A stretch of 64,000 nt of DNA from Bacteroidota bacterium (lineage in GTDB: Bacteria; Bacteroidota; Ignavibacteria; UBA10030; UBA8401). Positions 43,034 to 52,060 of the stretch are shown piece after piece. A program made the position numbers and the translations under genes. Position 1 is the first letter of the stretch; the number at the start of each line of letters is the position of its first letter. The notes beneath the pieces were generated by a model, which was not told the DNA's origin, searched no databases, and worked only from the letters and a program-made list of their open reading frames with translations. The DNA lies in assembly GCA_041658205.1 (NCBI GenBank), contig JBBAAO010000001.1, forward strand, positions 1,116,001 to 1,180,000, read 5' to 3'.

Positions 43034-44119
43034 ATGGCACTAAAAATTAAATCATCACAAGAGACAACGTTCGATGTCGTCTCATTAGGCGAATGTATGG
43101 TTCGCCTCAGTTCACCTGAACACCAAAGAATTGAATTTGCTTCAAATTTTGAAGTATGGGTCGGAGGAGGCGAATACAATGTTAGTTATGCACTTTCTCG
43201 TCTCGGCTTACGGACAGGGTGGATCGGAGGATTGAACGATTCATCAATCGGTTCCATTGTTAAAAATCATGCACGTGCTGTTGGTGTTAATGTAGACTTT
43301 GCAATTATCCGAAAGTACGACGGCATGGGAAAAAAAGATCGAATGGGATTACATTTTACCGAAGTAGGATTTGGCCCTCGAGCATCTGTATCGCTTTATG
43401 ACAGAGGTCATTCCGCTACAGCAGGAATCCAGCCCGGCGAAATTGATTGGAAGAAACTCTTTGTTGAAAAAGGAGTCCGCTGGTTTCACACCGGAGGAAT
43501 TTTTTCTGCGTTGTCTGAGTCAACGAAAATTGTCGTCAAGGAAGCAATAAAAGCTGCGCATGATGCTGGAACGTTTGTTTCGTATGATCTTAATTTCCGG
43601 TCAAAACTCTGGAGCAGTAATGAGGCAATCGAAACGACACGGCCATTGGTTCCCTATATTGACTGTTTGATTGGCAATGAAGAGGACTTTCAAAAGGTGT
43701 TGGGGTATGAGGTGGAAGGTGTTAATATTGAAAAAGGGGAGATAGACACTTCTGCATTCAAACAAATGGTGAATAAAGTAGTAAAAGATTTTTCAAATAT
43801 TAAGATCGTCGGAACAACATTACGCTCCGTAAAATCAGCGGGGATTAATGATTGGTCTGCAATTATGTGGGCAGATGGGAATTTTTACGATGGAATGAAT
43901 ATGCCAGGATTAGAGATTGAAGACCGTGTTGGTGGTGGAGATGGATTTGCTTCCGGTTTTACGTATGGATTTCTTTCCGGCAAACAACCCCAAGAATGTG
44001 TGAATCTTGGTGTTGCCCATGGTGCCATGTTAATGACCACACGCGGAGATACGAGCATGATTTCCTTAGACGAACTTTTACATGTTGCCAAAGGTGGCAG
44101 TGCAAGAATTAAACGATAA
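43034..44119 (+). CDS. kdgK: 2-dehydro-3-deoxygluconate kinase (PfkB family)
   Basis: The 361-residue enzyme phosphorylates 2-keto-3-deoxygluconate (KDG) to KDPG. It has the PfkB opening (FDVVSLGECMVRLSSPE), the substrate-loop GGGEYNVSYALSRLG and the C-terminal anion hole with catalytic aspartate in VGGGDGFASGF. The glycine of the usual GAGD is present as GGGD. It precedes the KDPG aldolase gene by 4 bases, which fixes its place in the pathway. It is longer than most KdgK proteins (about 310) by insertions around residues 120 and 220. Confidence 0.88.
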   Translation: MALKIKSSQETTFDVVSLGECMVRLSSPEHQRIEFASNFEVWVGGGEYNVSYALSRLGLRTGWIGGLNDSSIGSIVKNHARAVGVNVDFAIIRKYDGMGKKDRMGLHFTEVGFGPRASVSLYDRGHSATAGIQPGEIDWKKLFVEKGVRWFHTGGIFSALSESTKIVVKEAIKAAHDAGTFVSYDLNFRSKLWSSNEAIETTRPLVPYIDCLIGNEEDFQKVLGYEVEGVNIEKGEIDTSAFKQMVNKVVKDFSNIKIVGTTLRSVKSAGINDWSAIMWADGNFYDGMNMPGLEIEDRVGGGDGFASGFTYGFLSGKQPQECVNLGVAHGAMLMTTRGDTSMISLDELLHVAKGGSARIKR

Positions 44120-44123
44120 CATT

Positions 44124-44780
44124 ATGTCACGAAAAGAAACCATACAAAAAATATCAGCACTAGGCGTTGTTGCCGTCATTCGCCTACAGGATGCAAAGAA
44201 ACTTTTCAAAGTTGTTGAGGCAATTAAGCAAGGGGGAGTAAAGGTTATTGAAATCACAATGACCGTTCCTAACGCTGTTGGATTGATCCAAGAATTATCA
44301 TCGTCAATTTCATCGGATGTCCTTTTGGGTGCAGGAACGGTAACTGATCCTAAAACAGCCGAACAAGTAATGAAAGCGGGTGCACAATTTGTTGTATCAC
44401 CGATTTTGAATACGGAAGTGATTAAACTTTGTAATTCTTCAGACATTGCATGCATGCCCGGTTGTTACACACCAACAGAAATCTTTACCGCATGGAATGC
44501 AGGGGCTGATGTCGTAAAGGTGTTTCCGGCAACATCTCTTGGCCCCAAATATTTTAAGGATCTTTCCGGACCTTTTCCCCAGATCAAAATGATGCCAACC
44601 GGCGGAGTGACTATTGAAAATGTGGGAGAATGGATTGCGGCAGGAGCCGTGGCCGTCGGAATCGGAAGTGATCTTCTCGATAAAAAGGCGATTGACGAAG
44701 AACGTTACGAAGTACTTACTGAACGTGCTTCCCGTATGTATTCAAATTTTAAAGCAGCACTTGAGAAATCACGAAAATAA
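44124..44780 (+). CDS. eda: KDPG/KHG aldolase
   Basis: The 218-residue TIM-barrel aldolase cleaves KDPG to pyruvate and glyceraldehyde-3-phosphate. The start is ATG 44124, 4 bases after the kinase stop. An upstream in-frame codon would overlap the kinase. It has the catalytic glutamate in KVIEITMTVPNA, the GAGTVTDPKTAEQ loop and the Schiff-base lysine K132 in ADVVKVFPA. MMPTGGV is also present. This completes the lower part of the pathway. Confidence 0.94.
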   Translation: MSRKETIQKISALGVVAVIRLQDAKKLFKVVEAIKQGGVKVIEITMTVPNAVGLIQELSSSISSDVLLGAGTVTDPKTAEQVMKAGAQFVVSPILNTEVIKLCNSSDIACMPGCYTPTEIFTAWNAGADVVKVFPATSLGPKYFKDLSGPFPQIKMMPTGGVTIENVGEWIAAGAVAVGIGSDLLDKKAIDEERYEVLTERASRMYSNFKAALEKSRK

Positions 44781-44792
44781 GACAAAAAAAAT

Positions 44793-45641
44793 ATGAATAA
44801 ATATAGTTTTGATGATTTAAATAACAAAGTTGCAGTAGTAACCGGCGGGAGCGGCGGCATTGGAATATCAATTGTCGATGCATTATTACAGGTAGGAGTC
44901 AAAGTCGCTATTGTCAGCCGCAACAAAGAATCTGCAGACAAAGCACTGACAAGCATACATGCTGATCGCTCTCAATCTGTTTCAGTATCAGCCGACGTTC
45001 TTGATGCTGCATCGCTGGATAAAGCAAAAGAACAAGTACACGCAACATTTGGGGAAGTTGATTTTCTGATTAATTGTGCTGGAGGAAACAGTCCGAAAGC
45101 AACAACACCGGTAGAATATATCGCCGATAAATTGGAACTAAACAAACAAGAGACTTTCTTTGGGTTGGATGTGGAGGAATTGAAGAATGTATTTGAACTT
45201 AATTTGTTTGGTTCCTTATTACCCACGTTGAAATTTAGCGAGGAAATGGTCCAACGAAAGAATGGAGCCATTATCAACATCTCGTCGGTAGCATCATTTT
45301 CTCCATTGACAAAGGTAGTCGGATACTCTGCTTCGAAAGCGTCCATCAACAATTTTACTCAATGGCTTGCAGTTCATTTTGCACAAACAAATGTTCGGGT
45401 GAATGCTATTGCTCCAGGTTTTTTTATTACAACGCAAAACCGTTTTTTGTTAATAGATGAAAAAACAGGAAAATTCTCAAACCGGGCTGAAAAAATTATT
45501 GCTGCAACACCCATGGGGCGATTCGGAGAAACAAATGAACTTCAAGGGGCGGCATTATTTCTCTTGTCTGATTTATCAAAATTTGTTACCGGTATCGTGC
45601 TTCCTGTCGATGGTGGTTTTACAGCGTATTCAGGAGTTTAA
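44793..45641 (+). CDS. SDR-family oxidoreductase, probable fructuronate/mannonate reductase
   Basis: The 282-residue NAD(P)-dependent enzyme has the TGGSGGIG cofactor loop and the NCAGGN motif. The catalytic serine sits in NISSVASF, with Y178-S-A-S-K182 and the C-terminal PVDGGFTAYSGV. Long SDR proteins of this form sit beside uxuA in Bacteroidota, where they take the place of UxuB and reduce fructuronate to mannonate. No UxuB (polyol dehydrogenase family) gene is visible here, so this fills the missing step. The activity is inferred from context. It is 12 bases after the aldolase gene. Confidence 0.82.
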   Translation: MNKYSFDDLNNKVAVVTGGSGGIGISIVDALLQVGVKVAIVSRNKESADKALTSIHADRSQSVSVSADVLDAASLDKAKEQVHATFGEVDFLINCAGGNSPKATTPVEYIADKLELNKQETFFGLDVEELKNVFELNLFGSLLPTLKFSEEMVQRKNGAIINISSVASFSPLTKVVGYSASKASINNFTQWLAVHFAQTNVRVNAIAPGFFITTQNRFLLIDEKTGKFSNRAEKIIAATPMGRFGETNELQGAALFLLSDLSKFVTGIVLPVDGGFTAYSGV

Positions 45642-45680
45642 ATTTATTCTATTTTGGGTCTAATACCTGATTCTTGCATC

Positions 45681-45761
45681 GTCATTCCGGCGAAAGCCGG
45701 AATCCACAAGATGGATGCCAGCGTACGCTGGCATGACAAATATTCCGCAGCATACTGCGGA
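45681..45761 (+). repeat. Three-hairpin repeat between the SDR and UxuA genes
   Basis: Hairpins: ATTCCGGC-GAAA-GCCGGAAT (45684-45703), the 18-base palindrome TGCCAGCGTACGCTGGCA (45716-45733), and TCCGCAG-CATA-CTGCGGA (45744-45761). It shares its backbone with the longer element at 27256-27406 but lacks that copy's two inserted hairpins. Confidence 0.85.
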
Positions 45762-45787
45762 GATGTTTATTTTCTTTGAAAAGTGCT

Positions 45788-46978
45788 ATGAATAATTCAA
45801 CCAAGAGATATCGTTTTGTCCAAACAATGCGTTGGTTCGGTCCTACGGATGTGGTCAGTCTGAGAGATATTCGACAGGCAGGTTGTTCAGGAATTGTCAC
45901 TGCGTTACATCACATTCCCAATGGGGAAGTATGGAGTATTGAAGAGATTCAAAAAAGAAAAAATGAAATTGAAAAAGCCGGTATGGTGTGGAACGTAGTG
46001 GAAAGTGTTCCAGTTCATGAAGCGATTAAAACACATCAAGGGAATTATGAACTCTACATCCAAAACTATATAACGACAATTCGAAATTTAGCGCAGTGTG
46101 GAATTGAAGTGATCACATACAATTTTATGCCAGTGTTGGATTGGACGAGGACTGATCTTAGTTATGAAGTAGAAGATGGTTCCAAGGCGTTACGTTTTGA
46201 CTTATCTGAGCTTGCCGCTTTTGATCTCTTCATGCTTCAACGTCACGATGCGCAAAAAGATTATTCTGAAGAAATTGTTGCAAAAGCAAAAACGAGATTC
46301 AGTGTGATGAGTGAATCTGCAAAATCCATTCTGCAAAAAAATATTATTGCCGGTTTGCCCGGTAGTGAAGAGGGATATTCTTTAAGTCAATTTAGGGAAG
46401 CGCTTTCTGCATATCAAAATATTGATGAAACAACTTTGCGAAATCACTTGGAATATTTCTTAATAAAAGTCATTCCCGTTGCAGAAGAGTGTGGCATCGT
46501 GATGGCAATTCATCCAGATGATCCGCCATTTAAAATATTAGGATTACCGCGAGTAATAAAAAATGAACAAGATGTGGATAAACTTGTTAAGAATATTCCA
46601 TCGATTGCTAATGGATTATGCTTTTGCACAGGCTCTTTTGGTGTTGATCCCAACAACGACCTTCTTAAGATGATTAAAAAATATTCGGAGCGGATCCATT
46701 TTGTTCACCTCCGGAATGTCCGACGTGATGAAGATGGAAATTTCTTTGAAGACAATCATCTGGATGGCAGTACCGATATGTTTAGTGTAGTAAAAGAGCT
46801 TGTTTTGATTATGAAATCTCGAAAAGTAAACATTCCCATGCGCCCTGACCATGGTCATCAAATGCTCGATGATTTGAACAAAAAAGTAAACCCTGGCTAT
46901 TCTGCCATTGGCAGGTTGCGTGGATTAGCAGAACTACGAGGACTTGAATTAGGAATCTCACAGAGTATTAACTCATAA
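45788..46978 (+). CDS. uxuA: Mannonate dehydratase
   Basis: The 396-residue cytoplasmic enzyme dehydrates D-mannonate to KDG. I chose ATG 45788; an upstream TTG adds only four residues. UxuA features are QTMRWFGPTDVVSLRDIRQAGCSGIVTALHHIPNGEVW (in pieces: MRWFGPTDVVSL and VTALHHIPNGEVW), WNVVESVPVHEAIK, MAIHPDDPPF and FCTGSFG. IHFVHLRNV and MRPDHGHQM supply the metal-binding histidines and cysteine. It joins the reductase and KDG kinase steps. A hairpin repeat separates it from the SDR gene, yet the direction and function agree with one regulon. Confidence 0.95.
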   Translation: MNNSTKRYRFVQTMRWFGPTDVVSLRDIRQAGCSGIVTALHHIPNGEVWSIEEIQKRKNEIEKAGMVWNVVESVPVHEAIKTHQGNYELYIQNYITTIRNLAQCGIEVITYNFMPVLDWTRTDLSYEVEDGSKALRFDLSELAAFDLFMLQRHDAQKDYSEEIVAKAKTRFSVMSESAKSILQKNIIAGLPGSEEGYSLSQFREALSAYQNIDETTLRNHLEYFLIKVIPVAEECGIVMAIHPDDPPFKILGLPRVIKNEQDVDKLVKNIPSIANGLCFCTGSFGVDPNNDLLKMIKKYSERIHFVHLRNVRRDEDGNFFEDNHLDGSTDMFSVVKELVLIMKSRKVNIPMRPDHGHQMLDDLNKKVNPGYSAIGRLRGLAELRGLELGISQSINS

Positions 46979-46995
46979 CTAATCAATCACTTTCT

Positions 46996-49485
46996 ATGAC
47001 ACAACAAAACCAATTTCTAACTACCCGCATTTCCCTCCAACTGTTCTTTTATATTCTCTTCACCCTTACCAATCTAAATGCAAAAGAGTTGCTTGGAAAA
47101 TACGCTTCCCTTCAAAACGATGGACGCAGCATTATTGTCTCAACGCAACAAGGACAACGAGTGCGTATTACTCCCTATGGAAATCATATCATTCGAATAC
47201 AGGCAGTCCGTGCTAATGAAGACTTCTTTACTGATGATCGATATGAGATGGTTGAATCTCATCAATGGCAAGGTTCGCTGATCCTGTCAGAAGATAGCAA
47301 TGCAGTTATAATTTCAACCGATTCAGTAAATGGTCTATCGATGCTTCTTGGAAAAGAAGCATTACGACTCTCGTTTGGCCAAGTTGGAAATGTGAATAAA
47401 TTACTTAGCCAAAATGATGGTATCTGGTGGGATGGCGATACTATTCATTCTTCGTTTATCTATGACGAGAATGAACATTTTACCGGTCTTGGTCATGGCT
47501 ATTATGGAAGAGAAAAACAGATTGATCTTCGTGGAGAAATTGTTCAAAGAAACTACGGAACTCTGCACGGCCAACAAGCACCGCTCATTGTTCCATTTTA
47601 TCTTTCCAGTAAAGGGTATGGAGTATTTCTCAACAGTACTTTCACGAATAAGTTCAATTTCGGAAATGGCGGACAATATGAATTTTCAATAACGGGCGAA
47701 GGACGAATGGATTATTTTGTCATTCTTGGTCCTGAGTTCCGTACTATCCTTGATCGTTACACACAACTTACCGGTCGTCCCAGAATGTTTTCAAAAGCGG
47801 CGTTTGGGCTTGCCCTTTCCGATAAAGGGAATGATCATAATTCAACGGACCCTTCTGATGAAAAATGGTGGAAGAAAAAAATTACTGCACATCGAAAAGC
47901 GGGATTTCCTCTTGATCATGTAGTCAATGATAATCGATGGAGAGCGGGAGGTGGGCAGCGCTGTGTGTCATATTTTGATTGGGATCTTGGACGATATCCC
48001 GATCCGAAGGAATATGAACAGTGGATTACAAAAAATGGTCTAATACTCACTTTAGATTTTAATAGATGTATCGCGTCACACAGTGAAGGCTGGCTTCCAT
48101 CATTCAATATTCCCGAACCAGACAGTATTGATTTTAACGACAGTGCTCCGGATTTAACAAAGCAAGAAGTGCGTGACTGGTTCTGGAATACATTTTGGAA
48201 TAAAAGTCTTAATCCAGCATTACAATATCCCGGCGATGCATTGTGGATAGATGAATTTGATGAAATGGGAAAAGCACCTTTAACCATGGTGATGGGAAAT
48301 GGGAAAACCTGGCGTGAGATGAGAAACTATTGGTTCTTCCTCGTTGCCAAAGCATTGGTGAAAGATGGTTGGGATAAAAGTTTTGCCGGTTCAAAAAGAC
48401 CATTCGTATGGGTGCGCGGTATGACATCGGGAGGACAACGATATGCAACATTGTGGAGTGGCGATATCAAACCATCGTATGACGATATGAAGACCCAAGT
48501 GAGAGGATTACAATTTGCAGGACTTGCAGGTTTTCCGTTTTGGGGACATGATGCTGGAGGATTTAATAATTGGGAAGAAAATCACGGCCCGAACGATAAA
48601 ATGTATCGGCAATGGTCGATGGCGTTTGGCAGTTTCACTCCATTTTGGAAACCTCATGGGATCGGTCAATCTCGCTGGCCGCTTGATCGACCAAAAGAAG
48701 TGCAAAAAGATGCAAAGATATACTCCGAACTTCGTTACAAACTTATTCCGTACATCTACACCTATGCACATCGCGCATTTGAAACAGGATTACCAATTGC
48801 TCGAGCAATGGTGATTGATCATCAAAATGATGCGCTTGCATGGAAGCATGATCTGCAATATATGTGGGGAGAAGAAATGCTTGTTGCACCAAATTGCTCG
48901 GACGGTGGAAGTGTTAACGTCTGGCTGCCGGATGGTCAATGGTATAATTTTTGGAATGACACACTTTTCGCAGGCAATCAAATACTTTCGTTTGATGCGC
49001 CGACCGGAACATTACCACTCTTCATAAAAGTCGGTTCAATTATTCCGATGGGAAAGTATGCTGTAAGCACGGCATTTCTTAACAAAGATAGTTTAACGCT
49101 TCAAGTATATACCGGAAATGATGCGTCATATGTTTTGTATGAAGATGATGGCGTAACAGAACGATATCGGTCGAATAACGAGAACCGAACAACAGAAATT
49201 CGGTTTACACAATCTGATTTTTCATTGAACATCGGTGCATCCGTAGGAAATTATACGAACGCACCAAAGCGCCGGGCACTGCAGATTGAATTTCACGGAG
49301 TCCAGCAATCGAAATGTATAGCGCTTAATGGTGTAAAGCTGAAATCTTTCCAAACAGAAAAAGCTGCTTCAGCAGCTAAACAGGGAGTGGTTTGGAATAA
49401 AAAGAAAAATACCCTTTCTGTGTTTCTCAAGAGCTTTTCTGTTACTGAACCAATTGTTATTTCATCAATTAAAAATTGTCAATAA
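46996..49485 (+). CDS. Glycoside hydrolase family 31 enzyme (exported)
   Basis: The 829-residue exported enzyme is a retaining alpha-glycosidase or related enzyme. The hydrophobic segment at residues 12-29 (LQLFFYILFTLTNLNAKE) is a signal peptide. The N-terminal beta-sandwich is followed by the (beta/alpha)8 barrel. The nucleophile is D419 in LWIDEFDEM (usually WxDxNE) and the acid/base is D490 in LWSGDIKPS. GLAGFPFWGHDAGGF follows. The motif WIDEFDE differs from typical alpha-glucosidases, so substrate may be other than maltose-like; alpha-xylosidase or alpha-galactosidase activity is possible. It follows uxuA by 17 bases, so it is likely co-transcribed with the uronate genes. Confidence 0.85.
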   Translation: MTQQNQFLTTRISLQLFFYILFTLTNLNAKELLGKYASLQNDGRSIIVSTQQGQRVRITPYGNHIIRIQAVRANEDFFTDDRYEMVESHQWQGSLILSEDSNAVIISTDSVNGLSMLLGKEALRLSFGQVGNVNKLLSQNDGIWWDGDTIHSSFIYDENEHFTGLGHGYYGREKQIDLRGEIVQRNYGTLHGQQAPLIVPFYLSSKGYGVFLNSTFTNKFNFGNGGQYEFSITGEGRMDYFVILGPEFRTILDRYTQLTGRPRMFSKAAFGLALSDKGNDHNSTDPSDEKWWKKKITAHRKAGFPLDHVVNDNRWRAGGGQRCVSYFDWDLGRYPDPKEYEQWITKNGLILTLDFNRCIASHSEGWLPSFNIPEPDSIDFNDSAPDLTKQEVRDWFWNTFWNKSLNPALQYPGDALWIDEFDEMGKAPLTMVMGNGKTWREMRNYWFFLVAKALVKDGWDKSFAGSKRPFVWVRGMTSGGQRYATLWSGDIKPSYDDMKTQVRGLQFAGLAGFPFWGHDAGGFNNWEENHGPNDKMYRQWSMAFGSFTPFWKPHGIGQSRWPLDRPKEVQKDAKIYSELRYKLIPYIYTYAHRAFETGLPIARAMVIDHQNDALAWKHDLQYMWGEEMLVAPNCSDGGSVNVWLPDGQWYNFWNDTLFAGNQILSFDAPTGTLPLFIKVGSIIPMGKYAVSTAFLNKDSLTLQVYTGNDASYVLYEDDGVTERYRSNNENRTTEIRFTQSDFSLNIGASVGNYTNAPKRRALQIEFHGVQQSKCIALNGVKLKSFQTEKAASAAKQGVVWNKKKNTLSVFLKSFSVTEPIVISSIKNCQ

Positions 49486-49509
49486 AAATTCACTAGAAGG
49501 AATACAGTA

Positions 49510-51966
49510 ATGATGCTGCGATTAATTATCCTAACCGTTGTTTACGTTATCAATGCTTCTGCTCAGTCATTTCTCGGAAATATCTCGAAACACTCCATCG
49601 ATGGAAAATCTGTTGTTATAAATGCAGAATCCTCTTTTGTTCGTTTGATGTGGTACTCCGGAAATATCGTTCGTGTTGATTATCTTCCGACTTCCAACTC
49701 ATCCATCGATTCGTCATTTGTGGTTATTCAAGAGCCTGAAAAAAACACCCCTTTTACTGTGAATGAAACTGATTCTACGGTATTCGTGAAATCATCGAAG
49801 ATCGCAGTGCGTATTCAAAAGCATCCTCTTCGTATTTCATTTCTGGATTCTCTTGGAACGGTATTGCTTGCGGAACCACAAGCGGGAGGGCTATCACATC
49901 ATCAACAATCTCGCTCTCTTCGTTTCGTTATGGATGATGAAGATCATTTTTACGGAACAGGTGAACGTGGAATGGCAATGGAAAAGCGGGGCCAGAAATT
50001 TGAGAGCTATAATACTCAAGTTGGGAACTATACAGTCCCATTGGCGACAATGAATTTAAATGTTCCTTTAGTAACAACAAATAGCGGATATGCTGTGTAC
50101 GTTGATAACACATATCGCGGCGAGTTTGATTTTGGCACTGTTGATCCAAAAGTATACTCTTATAATGCTGAAGGGGGAGAGATATCATATTATTTCATTC
50201 CTGGATCCACAATTGCTGAACAACTGGAAAAATATACTTGGCTTACGGGACGACAGCCGTTACCGCCTCGGTGGGCATTCGGATTTATCCAGTCAAAAAA
50301 TCGATATGAAAACGAAACGGAAGCTCGTTCGATTGTTCAAACTATGCGTGAGAAAAAAATACCATGCGATGGAATCGTTCTCGATTTGAAGTGGTTTGAA
50401 TATATGGGTGATATCTCATGGAATGAAAAATTATGGCCCAATCATGAGCAAATGATAACTGATTTCCTTTCTCTTGGAATGAAAACAATTTTAATCACTG
50501 AACCATACATTATACAACTCTCAAAAAACTTTCTTGAAGGCGACGCAAAAGGATATCTTGCAAAAGATTCATCAGGAAAAACTTTTGTGATGGAGAAATG
50601 GTGGTCATGCGGTTATACATGCGGTTCAACGCTTCTGGATATTACTAATCCGGATGCGCAAAAATGGTGGTGGAGTAAACATCCTGCTGCATTTGGATCT
50701 CACGTTGCCGGTATATGGACTGATCTTGGAGAGCCGGAACGCCATCCAGAGGAAATGAATCATTTTCTCGGAAGCACTGTAAAAATTCATAATATTTACA
50801 ATCTGCTCTGGGCTAAAACAATTTATGAAGGATTCACGCAGCTTCGTCCGAATGAAAGAGTGTTTAATGTCTCACGATCTGGATTTGCAGGAGTGCAAAG
50901 GTACGGAGTCATGCCGTGGTCGGGCGATGTGTCTCGAACATTTGTCGGTCTTCAAGTGCAAATGCCGATCTTATTGGGTATGGGAATGTCCGGTATTGCC
51001 TATCAAAATTCTGACATTGGCGGATATTCTCGCATGCCTACTACTCCCGAATTATATATCCGCTGGATGCAATTTGGTACGTTTTGTCCAATAGCCCGCG
51101 CGCATGGTGCCGGTGAAACAGTGAATGGATATCCGACGGAACCATGGAAATTTGGCGTAGAGGCGGAAAAAATTTCCCGAGAGTTTATTCAGCTACGCTA
51201 CAGACTGCTCCCATATATCTATACGTTAGCGCATAATAATTATGAAACAGGAATACCATTCGCCCGTCCGCTGTTTTGGTTAGATCCAAACGATAAAAAA
51301 CTGGTGAATGAAAGCTCCTCCTACATGTGGGGAGATGCATTTCTTGTTTCACCGGTGGTTACCGCCGGTCAAAAATCTAAAAATATCTATTTCCCAAAAG
51401 GGACATGGATCAATTATTGGACAGACGAAATAGTCATCGGTGGAAAAGAAGTGTCAGTGTCAGCACCATTAAACCGGATGCCAATTTTTGTCAAAGAAGG
51501 AAGTATCATTCCGATGGCTCAGTTGATGAGCTATTCGGATGAACGTCCACTTGATACCCTGACAGTATTAGTGTATCCAAATTTTAACGGAGAAGTCACA
51601 TATTCATTATACGAGGACGACGGCAAATCTCGCGAATATCAAACAGGAAAATATTCCACAACAACGTTTACCCAACGGTCAGCAACAACAAATGGGGTGA
51701 CAACGCTTACTCTTTCCTCAGGTGAATCAAAAGGGTCATTCGAAAATAAACTGAACGAACGGTCATATATTTTTGAAGTTCATGGAATACAAAAGAAACC
51801 ATCGAAAGTCATGAGTAATGGTATCAGAATTCCTGAAAGTAAAAAGCGAGGATCCAAAGAACCGAAATTCTCGTATGACGGAAAATCCAAAAAGCTCACG
51901 TTGTTTATTCACAGTCAATTGAATGTATCGACTGAAATTGAGGTAACTTTGGCGCAAGGAAAGTAA
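49510..51966 (+). CDS. Glycoside hydrolase family 31, probable alpha-glucosidase/alpha-xylosidase
   Basis: The 818-residue enzyme has a signal peptide ending in NASAQ. It has GTGERGMAMEKRGQKF, DGIVLDLKWFEYMG, the nucleophile D405 in GIWTDLGEPE and the acid/base D473 in MPWSGDVSR. GMSGIAYQNSDIGGY is also present. The WTDLGEPE sequence fits the alpha-glucosidase/alpha-xylosidase core. It is a paralogue of the preceding gene but with a canonical active site. It has no T9SS tail, so it is probably periplasmic. The gap to the preceding gene is 24 bases with a GAAGGAA ribosome-binding site. Confidence 0.9.
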   Translation: MMLRLIILTVVYVINASAQSFLGNISKHSIDGKSVVINAESSFVRLMWYSGNIVRVDYLPTSNSSIDSSFVVIQEPEKNTPFTVNETDSTVFVKSSKIAVRIQKHPLRISFLDSLGTVLLAEPQAGGLSHHQQSRSLRFVMDDEDHFYGTGERGMAMEKRGQKFESYNTQVGNYTVPLATMNLNVPLVTTNSGYAVYVDNTYRGEFDFGTVDPKVYSYNAEGGEISYYFIPGSTIAEQLEKYTWLTGRQPLPPRWAFGFIQSKNRYENETEARSIVQTMREKKIPCDGIVLDLKWFEYMGDISWNEKLWPNHEQMITDFLSLGMKTILITEPYIIQLSKNFLEGDAKGYLAKDSSGKTFVMEKWWSCGYTCGSTLLDITNPDAQKWWWSKHPAAFGSHVAGIWTDLGEPERHPEEMNHFLGSTVKIHNIYNLLWAKTIYEGFTQLRPNERVFNVSRSGFAGVQRYGVMPWSGDVSRTFVGLQVQMPILLGMGMSGIAYQNSDIGGYSRMPTTPELYIRWMQFGTFCPIARAHGAGETVNGYPTEPWKFGVEAEKISREFIQLRYRLLPYIYTLAHNNYETGIPFARPLFWLDPNDKKLVNESSSYMWGDAFLVSPVVTAGQKSKNIYFPKGTWINYWTDEIVIGGKEVSVSAPLNRMPIFVKEGSIIPMAQLMSYSDERPLDTLTVLVYPNFNGEVTYSLYEDDGKSREYQTGKYSTTTFTQRSATTNGVTTLTLSSGESKGSFENKLNERSYIFEVHGIQKKPSKVMSNGIRIPESKKRGSKEPKFSYDGKSKKLTLFIHSQLNVSTEIEVTLAQGK

Positions 51967-52060
51967 TAACTTCTGAAATATTTTTGAGAAATATAAAGTG
52001 CAATAAACTGGAGATGAATAATCATACACAAATGATAAGAATGGTGCGAGGCGTAGATTT

